NCBI GenBank assembly: GCA_947451045.1
Contig: CANFXM010000016.1
Location: 1-32,123, forward strand
Direction of reading: 5' to 3'
Length of the DNA stretch: 32,123 bases
Origin: Actinomycetota bacterium
GTDB taxonomy: Bacteria > Actinomycetota > Actinomycetes > Nanopelagicales > Nanopelagicaceae
In this document: positions 25,623 through 32,123 of the stretch, one piece after another
Position numbering within the stretch: the first letter of the stretch is position 1
How the letters are laid out: every line of letters begins with the position of its first letter
The notes under the pieces: generated by a model
What the model was told of the DNA's origin: nothing
Databases searched by the model: none
The model's input: the letters and a program-made list of their open reading frames with translations, nothing else
Position numbers and translations under genes: made by a program

Positions 25623-26471
25623 ATGAATATTCGAGAGCTATTGCGCGATGCAAAAAGCCAGCTAGCTGAATCTGGGATTTCCCAAACGGATGCAGAGCAT
25701 TTGCTTGCACACTGCCTTGGTATATCTAGAATGGATTTACATAATCCAGTTATCGTTGAAACTACCCTTCAAAATATTGGTGACAAGGAAACAGTAGAAG
25801 AAACTTTTTTCACACTGGTAGACCGCAGAATTGGACAGGAACCATTGCAGTACCTCACTGGCCGTGCACCTTTTCGGTATTTAGAAATTGAGGTTGGCCC
25901 AGGTGTATTAGTCCCTCGGCCAGAAAGTGAATTACTTGTAGATGCTGTCCTGCACCATATTTCTAATATGGAGGGAATTATTAGTGTTGTTGATTTAGGC
26001 GCTGGTTCCGGTGCGCTCTCACTCGCTATATCAACAGAATCTACAAATTCGCGAGTAATCGCTGTTGAAAAAAGTCCAGAAGCAATTTTTTGGTTGAAAC
26101 AAAATGTTTCTACAATTGATGAGAAAGTGCGAATTGTTGAAGGCGATGTGAGCGAAGTTCTCATAGGAGTGAAGTGCGATCTCGTTATTGCAAATCCTCC
26201 CTATATTCCCGATAGCCAAGTATTGCCACGCGATGTTGCAGGTTTTGAACCTCATGTGGCTCTCTTCGGAGGTCCAACTGGAATGGAAATTCCTCGTCAG
26301 TTTATTGCTGCTGCCGCTCGACTTCTCAAAAGTGAGGGAATACTCGTCATTGAACATACCGAAGAGCAAGGCGTTGATATAGCCATGGAGTTGTTCAATG
26401 ATTTTGAAAATATTGTTTTGCATCGAGATCTCAATGAACGTCCTCGCTGGACAAGTGCGGTGAGAAAATAA
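25623..26471 (+). CDS. prmC: Release-factor glutamine methyltransferase (PrmC/HemK)
   Basis: A 282-residue SAM-dependent enzyme that N5-methylates the glutamine of the release-factor GGQ motif. The N-terminal helical domain (1-75) is followed by QYLTGRAPFRYLEIEVGPGVLVPRPESELL (77-106), the SAM-binding loop VVDLGAGSGALSLAI (122-136), and the catalytic NPPY at 191-194. I chose ATG 25623, 4 nt after prfA, over upstream in-frame codons that overlap prfA. No separate promoter is seen. The prfA-prmC-tsaC order is conserved in Actinobacteria. Confidence 0.95.
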   Translation: MNIRELLRDAKSQLAESGISQTDAEHLLAHCLGISRMDLHNPVIVETTLQNIGDKETVEETFFTLVDRRIGQEPLQYLTGRAPFRYLEIEVGPGVLVPRPESELLVDAVLHHISNMEGIISVVDLGAGSGALSLAISTESTNSRVIAVEKSPEAIFWLKQNVSTIDEKVRIVEGDVSEVLIGVKCDLVIANPPYIPDSQVLPRDVAGFEPHVALFGGPTGMEIPRQFIAAAARLLKSEGILVIEHTEEQGVDIAMELFNDFENIVLHRDLNERPRWTSAVRK

Positions 26472-26473
26472 AT

Positions 26474-27121
26474 ATGTCAAAAGTTATAAATTTGAAAACT
26501 GGTGTCATGACAAAGCATGTCAATGCTGCAACTAAAGCAATTCGTGATGGCTATATTATTGCAATTCCTCTTGAACATCATTACGGATTAGTATGCGATG
26601 CGTTTTCACACGATGCCGTCAGAGAAATGCATGTTCTTCGAGGTGACGATTTAGGAATTGCAGCACAAGTTTTACTAGCAGATGTTAAAACCGCTAGCGG
26701 AGTTGCCCGAGAAGTTACGCCATCTCTGAGCGCTCTTATGAAGAAATTTTGGCCAGGCATGTTGTCACTTAATCTCAAACCACAGTTAGGTCTGAATTGG
26801 GATCTTGGTGACAATGGCGAACTCGACTTAGTCAGTTTGCGATGGCCTAGAAGCAAATTTATTCGGGATGTTTTAAAAAATACTGGGCCACTCGCTGTTG
26901 CAAGTGCTTCACTTGCAGGTATGCCGCCACTTAGAAAGATTTCAGAGATGTCGGTTTTAGAATCTGGTGTGGCAATGCGTTGCGACGGTGGGCTATTGAA
27001 AAAAGGCTCACCCACAACAATTCTTGAGGCACAAGAGTCGGGAATTCGAATCATGCGCGAAGGGGCAATCTCTTTAGCTGAGATACGAGCAATCGCGCCA
27101 GAGGTATCCGCGCAACTTTGA
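26474..27121 (+). CDS. tsaC: TsaC/YrdC/Sua5 family protein (threonylcarbamoyl-AMP synthase), divergent active site
   Basis: A 215-residue YrdC-fold protein in the place of M. tuberculosis Rv1301; shared stretches include FWPGMLSLNL (92-101), NWDLGD (108-113) and the C-terminal RIMREGAISLAEIRAIAPE. The family makes threonylcarbamoyl-AMP for the t6A modification of tRNA position 37. Several usually conserved residues differ: the PTxTVYGL motif reads PLEHHYGL (32-39), the KGRP-type motif that holds the essential Lys and Arg reads RGDD (56-59), and SANxSG reads SASLAG (144-149). The frame is intact and no stop or frameshift is seen. It may be a fast-evolving but active enzyme or a changed function. 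The ATG overlaps nothing and lies 2 nt after prmC. Confidence 0.82.
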   Translation: MSKVINLKTGVMTKHVNAATKAIRDGYIIAIPLEHHYGLVCDAFSHDAVREMHVLRGDDLGIAAQVLLADVKTASGVAREVTPSLSALMKKFWPGMLSLNLKPQLGLNWDLGDNGELDLVSLRWPRSKFIRDVLKNTGPLAVASASLAGMPPLRKISEMSVLESGVAMRCDGGLLKKGSPTTILEAQESGIRIMREGAISLAEIRAIAPEVSAQL

Positions 27122-27132
27122 TTCTCAGGCTA

Positions 27133-27138
27133 TAAGGT
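27133..27138 (+). promoter_or_regulatory. Candidate -10 element for leaderless glyA
   Basis: TAAGGT (part of TATAAGGT) ends 6 nt before the ATG at 27145, and there is no Shine-Dalgarno. The -35 region is not convincing. Confidence 0.45.
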
Positions 27139-27144
27139 TTGACC

Positions 27145-28413
27145 ATGTCATCAAATACTTTCTACGGACCTGATTTCGATCTTCTCAGCAAACAAGATCC
27201 CGATGTTGCAGCAGTTCTTCTCTCTGAACTGAGACGCCAGCAACAGAATTTACAATTGATCGCGTCAGAGAATTTCACATCGACTGCGGTACTTGCCGCC
27301 CTTGGTTCAACGTTGTCAAACAAATATGCCGAGGGATATCCAGGAAAGCGTTATTACGGTGGATGTGAAGAGGTTGATAAAGTTGAATACCTAGCAATAG
27401 ATCGCGCAAAAGAATTATTTGGTGCAGAGCATGCAAATGTTCAACCTCATTCTGGGGCAAGTGCGAATGTTGCGGTATATCAAGCATTTACTAAACCTGG
27501 CGATACCGTGTTAGCGATGTCGCTTCCTCACGGCGGACACTTGACTCACGGTTCGAAAGTAAATTTTTCAGGTAAATGGTTCAACGTTGAGTCCTACGGA
27601 GTTCGCCAAGATACCGAACTCATCGATTATGACGAATTGCGTGACTTGGCAATCAAACACCAACCGAAGATGATTTGTTCCGGAGCAACTGCTTATCCAA
27701 GTCTTATTGATTTTGAGAAAGTACGTGCAATTTGCGACGAAGTCGGTGCGATTATGTGGGTTGATGCAGCGCACTTCATTGGCTTAGTTGCTGGAAAAGC
27801 AATCCCTTCACCGGTGCCATACGCCGATGTTGTTTCATTTACTACTCATAAAGTTTTGCGCGGTCCCCGCGGAGGAATGATTCTTGCAAAAGCGCAACAT
27901 GCTGCTGCAATTGATAAAGCAGTTTTTCCGGGTATGCAAGGTGGCCCAATCATGTCTGCTGTCGCAGGCAAAGCAGTAGCTCTCAAAGAATGTGCTCAAC
28001 CTGCGTATCAAAAGTATGCAAAAGATGTAATTATCAACGCACAAGCTCTCGCTGCCGCATTAGAAAAAGAAGGCATGCGCGCTGTTTCAGGTGGAACACA
28101 AACCCACCTTGCACTCATTGATATTCGCTCAACTGGAGTAAATGGCAAAGTTGCCGATGAGCGATGTGGAGCCGCTGGAATTGTTCTCAATAAGAATTCA
28201 ATCCCATTTGATCCAGAGGCACCATCGGTCACAAGTGGTATTCGTGTTGGAAGTCCTGCAACAACAACGCAAGGCATGGGCGTTGAAGAGATGAAACAGA
28301 TTTCTTCATTTATCGCTCGCGCAATACGCACGGCTGATAACGATAAAGCCGCTCAAGAAATCAAAGCGGATGTTCATGCACTTACTGCACGTTTTCCAAT
28401 CTATACGGCCTAA
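27145..28413 (+). CDS. glyA: Serine hydroxymethyltransferase
   Basis: A 422-residue PLP enzyme that converts serine and tetrahydrofolate to glycine and methylene-tetrahydrofolate, the main source of one-carbon units. The PLP lysine is K236 in SFTTHKVLRGPRGG; the N-terminal LQLIASENFTS, NKYAEGYPGKRYYGG, PHSGASAN and the VDAAHFIGLVAG segment with the PLP-ring Asp are intact. VDAAHFIGLVAG differs slightly from the usual DxAHxAGLVA. I chose ATG 27145 over the TTG at 27139, which would sit directly after the proposed -10 element. In M. tuberculosis glyA is not between sua5 and wecA, so this placement is lineage-specific. Confidence 0.95.
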   Translation: MSSNTFYGPDFDLLSKQDPDVAAVLLSELRRQQQNLQLIASENFTSTAVLAALGSTLSNKYAEGYPGKRYYGGCEEVDKVEYLAIDRAKELFGAEHANVQPHSGASANVAVYQAFTKPGDTVLAMSLPHGGHLTHGSKVNFSGKWFNVESYGVRQDTELIDYDELRDLAIKHQPKMICSGATAYPSLIDFEKVRAICDEVGAIMWVDAAHFIGLVAGKAIPSPVPYADVVSFTTHKVLRGPRGGMILAKAQHAAAIDKAVFPGMQGGPIMSAVAGKAVALKECAQPAYQKYAKDVIINAQALAAALEKEGMRAVSGGTQTHLALIDIRSTGVNGKVADERCGAAGIVLNKNSIPFDPEAPSVTSGIRVGSPATTTQGMGVEEMKQISSFIARAIRTADNDKAAQEIKADVHALTARFPIYTA

Positions 28414-28419
28414 TAAATA

Positions 28420-29496
28420 ATGCGCGAATATTTAGTAACGCTGCTTTTATCGGCAGCACTTTGCTACTTAATCACGCCTTTTGTGCGCACCATTGCAATT
28501 CGATTCGGAGCAATGGCCGATGTAAGAAGTAGAGACATTCATATCTTGCCGACTCCACGATGGGGTGGCTTGGCGATGTTGATTGCAATGGCATTGACAT
28601 TTCTCATCGTTAACAATTTGCCCCTTGTCGGTAAGTCGTTTGGGCATGAAACGCAAGGTATTTTCTTAGCTTCAACTTTTGTTGTTTTACTCGGTATGGC
28701 AGATGATCGATTTCAGTTGGATGCACTTACCAAATTAGCTGGTCAGGCTTTAGCGGCAGGCATTCTCCTAATTTATGGAATACAAATTTTGTGGGTGCCC
28801 ATCAATGGCGTCATTACATTGCCAGCAAGTATTGGGCAATTAGTAACAGTGCTTATAGTCCTTGTGACTATCAATGCAGTTAATTTTATTGATGGAATGG
28901 ACGGTTTAGCTGCGGGAATTGTTGCTATTGCAGGTATTGCATTTTTCGCTTTCGCCTATTTGTTAGCAGTTGATTACGGATTTAGTCGTGCTGGTGCGCC
29001 ATCGCTTACAACGGCAATACTTATCGGCGTATGTGTGGGCTTCTTGCCGCATAATGCGCATCCTGCAAAGATTTTTATGGGCGATTCTGGTTCCATGTTG
29101 CTCGGACTATTACTCGCGGCAGCATCAATTACATTGACGGGCCAGATTGATCCCAACGCAATCTCTGCAGAAAAAGTTGGCCCAACTCTGCTGCCTCTTT
29201 TACTTCCCTTTGCAGTTCTCGCTATCCCTCTTGCAGACTTAGTTTTAGCAGTGCTGCGTCGAATAAAAGCAGGAAAATCTCCATTCGCACCCGATAAAGA
29301 ACACTTACACCACCGACTTATGAAGGCGGGAAATTCTCAACTCAAGACTGCAATCATTCTTTATTTATGGACAGCTACAATTGCATTCCCAGTTACCATT
29401 TCTGCATTTGCGCCACTCTGGGTAGCAGCGATCACTGCAGCGATTCTGGTTGGAATTACCATATTGGTATCTCGAAGAAGTAAGGTGATGACGTGA
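28420..29496 (+). CDS. wecA: WecA/Rfe-type undecaprenyl-phosphate sugar-1-phosphate transferase
   Basis: A 358-residue polytopic membrane enzyme with about ten or eleven hydrophobic segments that transfers GlcNAc-1-phosphate (or a related sugar phosphate) to undecaprenyl or decaprenyl phosphate, starting cell-wall polymer synthesis such as the arabinogalactan linker or teichoic-type polymers. Motifs in order: PTPRWGGLA, MADDRFQLDALTKLAGQ with the DD pair, VNFIDGMDGLAAG with the catalytic Asp, KIFMGDSGSMLLG, and DKEHLHHRLMKAG with the substrate-binding histidines. It sits 6 nt after glyA and overlaps the next gene. The same place is held by rfe (Rv1302) in M. tuberculosis. Confidence 0.9.
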   Translation: MREYLVTLLLSAALCYLITPFVRTIAIRFGAMADVRSRDIHILPTPRWGGLAMLIAMALTFLIVNNLPLVGKSFGHETQGIFLASTFVVLLGMADDRFQLDALTKLAGQALAAGILLIYGIQILWVPINGVITLPASIGQLVTVLIVLVTINAVNFIDGMDGLAAGIVAIAGIAFFAFAYLLAVDYGFSRAGAPSLTTAILIGVCVGFLPHNAHPAKIFMGDSGSMLLGLLLAAASITLTGQIDPNAISAEKVGPTLLPLLLPFAVLAIPLADLVLAVLRRIKAGKSPFAPDKEHLHHRLMKAGNSQLKTAIILYLWTATIAFPVTISAFAPLWVAAITAAILVGITILVSRRSKVMT

Positions 29497-29915
29497 AATA
29501 TTCTATGGAATCTCAACTTTGGAAAGGTGCTTTATTACCTTCCAGCATCACGGGAATCGTTGGCATAATAGCTATGGGAATTCTTCATGGAAGGCCTGGA
29601 GTTGTGGGTGGAATTCTCGCTGAGTTTATAGTTCTTATTTTTTTTGCAGTTCATTTAATTATTTCTGTTATTTCAAACAAATTAGATCCGATAATGACTA
29701 TGGCTTTAGCAATGCTTTCATATTTTGCCAAGCTAATTGTTCTCGGAGTTTTTCTATTAATTGTGCTCAAAACAGTTCCTGCTCAAGATTTAAACAGACC
29801 CAGTTTTGGAATAGTTGCCTTTGCGATAACCTTCGCATGGTTAGCAGGTGAGGTACGAGCATTTCTAAAATTGAAATTGCATTTACCGTTACCCGGTGAT
29901 TCCAGTCACAAGTAG
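29493..29915 (+). CDS. Small membrane protein upstream of ATP synthase (AtpI-like, Rv1303 position)
   Basis: A 140-residue protein with four hydrophobic segments (about 13-33, 38-62, 68-90 and 104-125) and a basic Lys-rich C-terminus. It begins with GTG at 29493, overlapping the wecA stop (GTGA); an in-frame ATG at 29505 is possible. No catalytic motif is seen. Four-helix proteins at this place just before atpB are often annotated ATP synthase protein I; AtpI is thought to help assemble the c-ring. Sequence similarity is too weak to assert this role, so the call rests on size, topology and position. Confidence 0.72.
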   Translation: MKYSMESQLWKGALLPSSITGIVGIIAMGILHGRPGVVGGILAEFIVLIFFAVHLIISVISNKLDPIMTMALAMLSYFAKLIVLGVFLLIVLKTVPAQDLNRPSFGIVAFAITFAWLAGEVRAFLKLKLHLPLPGDSSHK

Positions 29916-29933
29916 ATTCTGAGTGAGGTAAAA

Positions 29934-30122
29934 ATGGCTAAAGATGATGATGGTGCTTTCTGGTCAATCGTTGCCTATTTAATTTCTGGTCTAGTTTTTT
30001 GGGGCGGCGCGGGCGCTGCCGGAGATCATTTTTTCGGAACTCATTTTCTATTGGCTACTGGGCTTTTCCTTGGCATGGGCTCTAGCCTTTGGCTCATCTG
30101 GCTGCGCTTTATACGCGAGTAA
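29934..30122 (+). CDS. AtpZ/AtpI-like small membrane protein
   Basis: A 62-residue protein with two hydrophobic helices (about 10-30 and 38-58). The segment FWGGAGAAGDHFFGT followed by LLATGLFLGMGSSLWLIW resembles the AtpZ family (putative F1Fo-ATPase accessory subunit), which has a Gly-rich turn between two helices. The Shine-Dalgarno GTGAGG is about 7 nt before the ATG. It precedes atpB by ~120 nt. As with the gene before it, involvement in ATP synthase assembly or Mg2+/Ca2+ handling is a family-level inference. Confidence 0.75.
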   Translation: MAKDDDGAFWSIVAYLISGLVFWGGAGAAGDHFFGTHFLLATGLFLGMGSSLWLIWLRFIRE

Positions 30123-30245
30123 ATCAGCAATTCTTAGTTCTGTGTCACCTTCTGACTCGATTTTGCAACTATAGGCCGCAGGCTCTAAGTTAGCCCAGTA
30201 CTACTTCCTCCACAGGTACCTCTCGATTTTTGAAGGAGTTTGACC

Positions 30246-31028
30246 TTGCATACGCTGCATTTCGAATCTGGGAGTGGTTTCGTGCCTCCGAGCAGCGCAG
30301 ATTTTATTTTTCAACCAATATTCGGAAATAGTATTTTTCTTACAAAGCCAGTTCTTCTAGTCTTTTTATCAGTAATAGTTGCTGGAACTTTTTTTACACT
30401 TTCAGCCCGTAAAGCAGCCATTGTCCCTTCCAAACTCCAATTTGCCGGCGAATCCATTTACACATTTGTACGCAATGGATTAGGCAAAGATGTTATTGGT
30501 CCAGAGTTCATGCGCTTTGTACCATTTTTGTTCACACTCTTTGTCTTCATTCTGACTAACAATGTTTTTGGCGTTGTTCCTTTCTTGCAGTTCCCGAGCA
30601 TGTCTCACATCGGTTTTCCAGTAGGTATTACGATTTTTTCTTACATTGTTTATCACTATGTAGCGATCAAAAAGCACGGGCTAAAGAAATATCTCACTGA
30701 TATTTGCTTCATGCCAGGTATTCCAAAGCCTGTTTATCTAATTTTGACACCGGTTGAGCTACTTACATATTTAGTAACACGTCCTTTGACACTTGCGATG
30801 CGTCTTTTTGCAAACATGTTTGCCGGTCACTTACTTCTGTTGGTATTTACCCTTGGTGGCGAGTATCTGCTCACGAGTGGTCTCATCATGAAGGTTCTCA
30901 GTTTATTTTCATTTAGCTTTGCAGTTGGACTCAGTTTCTTCGAACTAGGTATCCAATGTTTGCAGGCATACATATTTACATTGCTAACTGCTTTGTATAT
31001 CGCCGGCGCCCTCGCCGACGAGCACTAA
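30246..31028 (+). CDS. atpB: F1Fo ATP synthase subunit a
   Basis: A 260-residue membrane subunit that forms the proton half-channels with the c-ring. The essential Arg is in [18 protein letters not shown] in the fourth to fifth helix, and the last helices hold [19 protein letters not shown] with the conserved Gln and Tyr. About six hydrophobic segments are visible. The start codon is TTG: AAGGAG at 30233-30238 is 7 nt from the TTG at 30246, while the TTG at 30240 would be only 1 nt away. The weak start may balance subunit a, needed once per complex, against subunit c. Length is normal. Confidence 0.94.
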   Translation: MHTLHFESGSGFVPPSSADFIFQPIFGNSIFLTKPVLLVFLSVIVAGTFFTLSARKAAIVPSKLQFAGESIYTFVRNGLGKDVIGPEFMRFVPFLFTLFVFILTNNVFGVVPFLQFPSMSHIGFPVGITIFSYIVYHYVAIKKHGLKKYLTDICFMPGIPKPVYLILTPVELLTYLVTRPLTLAMRLFANMFAGHLLLLVFTLGGEYLLTSGLIMKVLSLFSFSFAVGLSFFELGIQCLQAYIFTLLTALYIAGALADEH

Positions 31029-31080
31029 AAAAATAGATTTGGTCAAACACCGGTTTGGCCATTACGTGAAAGGGAAGAGA

Positions 31081-31287
31081 ATGACAGGTACTCTCGCAAT
31101 CGTAGGCTTTGGCCTCTCAACAATTGGACCAGGTACAGCAACTGGTTTGATCTTCGCCGCCTACATCAACGGCGTCGCACGTCAGCCTGAGGCACGCAGC
31201 ATTTTGCAGCCAATCGCATTCCTTGGCTTCGCACTTGCTGAAGCTTTGGCGCTCTTTGGTCTTGTTCTTGCATTCGTGTTGAAGTAA
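31081..31287 (+). CDS. atpE: F1Fo ATP synthase subunit c
   Basis: A 68-residue two-helix proteolipid forming the rotor ring. Helix 1 holds [19 protein letters not shown]; the polar loop is ARQPEAR (33-39), which contacts F1; helix 2 has the ion-binding Glu54 in [13 protein letters not shown]. Ala follows the Glu in place of Ser/Thr, and the helix-1 Gln of Na+ rings is absent, which points to protons. I chose ATG 31081 because GGGAAGAGA is directly upstream; the longer frame from 31039 adds 14 basic residues unlike the family. It is 52 nt after atpB, where a weak inverted repeat (CCGGTTTGGCC) might promote high translation. Confidence 0.95.
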   Translation: MTGTLAIVGFGLSTIGPGTATGLIFAAYINGVARQPEARSILQPIAFLGFALAEALALFGLVLAFVLK

Positions 31288-31323
31288 AAACTGACTAAGA
31301 AAATTAGAGACTAGAGGTCACAC

Positions 31324-31860
31324 ATGGTTAATCGAGTTATGTTTCTTGCAGCAGATGCTGGACCGAGTCCAATTCTGCCTAAACCAGCAGAAATTATTGT
31401 TGGTTTAGTTGCTTTTAGCATTCTCTTTGTTTTGTTGCGTACTAAAGCTGTTCCAAAGTTTGAGCAAGCGTATAAAGAACGCACTGATGCTATTCAAGGT
31501 GGTTTGGAGCGAGCAGAGATTGCGCAACGCGATGCTGCTGCAGCTCTTCAAATGTATAACACCCAATTAGCTGATGCTCGTGGTGAAGCGGCAAAGCTTC
31601 GTGAAGAAGCTCGCGCTGAAGGTTCTGTCATTCTTGAACAAATGAGAACGACAGCTCAAGAAGAAGCCACTCGAATCACAACAGCTGCTCGCGCATCAAT
31701 TGAAGCTGAACGCCAACAGGCATTCAATTCCCTTCTCAATGAAGTTGGAACAATTGCGACTCAACTCGCATCCAAAATTGTTGGAGAAGCACTCGATGAT
31801 CAAGTTCGTCAATCACGAGTTGTAGACCGTTTCCTTGAAGATATAGAGAAAGCTAAGTAA
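31324..31860 (+). CDS. atpF: F1Fo ATP synthase subunit b
   Basis: A 178-residue peripheral-stalk subunit. One N-terminal membrane helix (about 25-42, IIVGLVAFSILFVLL) is followed by a long charged coiled coil (~50-165) rich in Ala, Glu, Arg and Gln, the shape of the b-subunit dimer. The short segment ahead of the helix (DAGPSPILPKPAEI) is typical of actinobacterial b subunits. The Shine-Dalgarno AGAGGT lies ~5 nt before the ATG. It ends 2 nt before atpH. Order atpB-atpE-atpF-atpH is that of M. tuberculosis Rv1304-Rv1307. Confidence 0.93.
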   Translation: MVNRVMFLAADAGPSPILPKPAEIIVGLVAFSILFVLLRTKAVPKFEQAYKERTDAIQGGLERAEIAQRDAAAALQMYNTQLADARGEAAKLREEARAEGSVILEQMRTTAQEEATRITTAARASIEAERQQAFNSLLNEVGTIATQLASKIVGEALDDQVRQSRVVDRFLEDIEKAK

Positions 31861-31862
31861 CG

Positions 31863-32123
31863 ATGGCACTTTCCATGAAGGGCGCAAGCCGACTTTCGCT
31901 AAGCACCGCGCGTACCAACCTTGACAAGATTGTCTCTGGGTTGGATTCGAGTGCTCTTGATGCGTTGTCAGCTGACCTTTTCTTCATGGTCAGAGTCTTA
32001 GATTCATCAATTGCATTGCGTAGAGCTGCAACAGATAACTCACGTGATGAAGTTGCGAAAGTTGCACTTGGAAATCAATTATTCAATTCTTCAACTGGAA
32101 AAGAAGCAAAGGCGCTCTATTCA
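31863..32123 (+). CDS. atpH: F1Fo ATP synthase subunit delta (5' part, cut by the window edge)
   Basis: The frame opens with ATG at 31863, 2 nt after the atpF stop, and stays open for 87 codons to the right edge. The translation (MALSMKGASRLSLSTARTNL..., then ALDALSADLFFMVRVLDSSIALRRAATDNS) has the OSCP/delta N-terminal helical domain with the conserved DSSIALRRAATD-like segment (LRRALTD type). This subunit joins the peripheral stalk to the top of F1. In mycobacteria the b and delta parts are fused in one gene; whether this gene is the short, unfused form cannot be seen because the end is missing. Confidence 0.88.
   Translation, partial: MALSMKGASRLSLSTARTNLDKIVSGLDSSALDALSADLFFMVRVLDSSIALRRAATDNSRDEVAKVALGNQLFNSSTGKEAKALYS

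Noticed and set aside
29493-30122. Two AtpI-like genes as a duplicated or broken single gene
   Set aside because: They differ in length (140 and 62 residues), helix number and sequence, each has its own start and stop, and actinobacteria commonly carry one such small gene or more before atpB.

Overview
The window looks like a chromosomal segment from a low-GC, streamlined actinobacterium. It resembles the freshwater Nanopelagicales (acI) type, but that placement rests on gene content and AT-rich codon use and has not been searched. The gene order supports Actinobacteria strongly. From memory, the left block (clpS, DUF2017, mec, cysO, cysM, murI, rph, rdgB) matches Mycobacterium tuberculosis Rv1331-Rv1341. 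The right block (argS, lysA, hom, thrC, thrB, rho, rpmE, prfA, prmC, tsaC, wecA, atpI-like, atpB, atpE, atpF, atpH) matches Rv1292-Rv1307. Genes are tightly packed, and no stretch longer than about 300 bases lacks a gene. I see no insertion sequence, prophage or CRISPR array.

Left block (1-5268, all + strand): the 3' end of a secreted Ig-like repeat protein, the N-end-rule adaptor ClpS, a DUF2017 protein, and then a complete protein-bound cysteine synthesis module. In that module CysO carries sulfur as a C-terminal thiocarboxylate, CysM makes the CysO-cysteine adduct from O-phosphoserine, and the JAMM protease Mec releases cysteine. Glutamate racemase, RNase PH and the house-cleaning nucleotide pyrophosphatase follow.

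Middle, lineage-variable block (5325-15918): a histone-H1-like Lys/Ala repeat protein with one membrane segment and an outside fibronectin-III-like domain. It converges through a shared terminator on a minus-strand pair: a coiled-coil protein with its own Lys-rich tail and an acyltransferase-3/SGNH membrane enzyme. Next come a hemolysin-III family membrane protein, the sulfhydrylase MetY, a small helix-hairpin-helix protein and tRNA-Leu(UAG). The block ends with a pentose unit: xylose isomerase, facing a minus-strand CUT2-type sugar ABC transporter (binding lipoprotein, single-domain ATPase, permease).

Right block (16107-32123, all + strand): aspartate-family amino acid genes (lysA, hom, thrC, thrB) behind argS, then transcription and translation genes (rho, rpmE, prfA, prmC, tsaC), glyA, wecA, and the start of the F1Fo ATP synthase operon. 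That operon runs off the right edge inside atpH.

Regulation visible in the sequence: several genes (cysO, murI, rdgB, argS, glyA) have a TANNNT-like -10 element 5-7 nt before the start codon and no Shine-Dalgarno, which suggests leaderless mRNAs. Strong hairpins close the histone-like/acyltransferase pair, the xylA/permease pair and rpmE. Another hairpin lies inside the sugar-transporter operon. A structured leader precedes rpmE.
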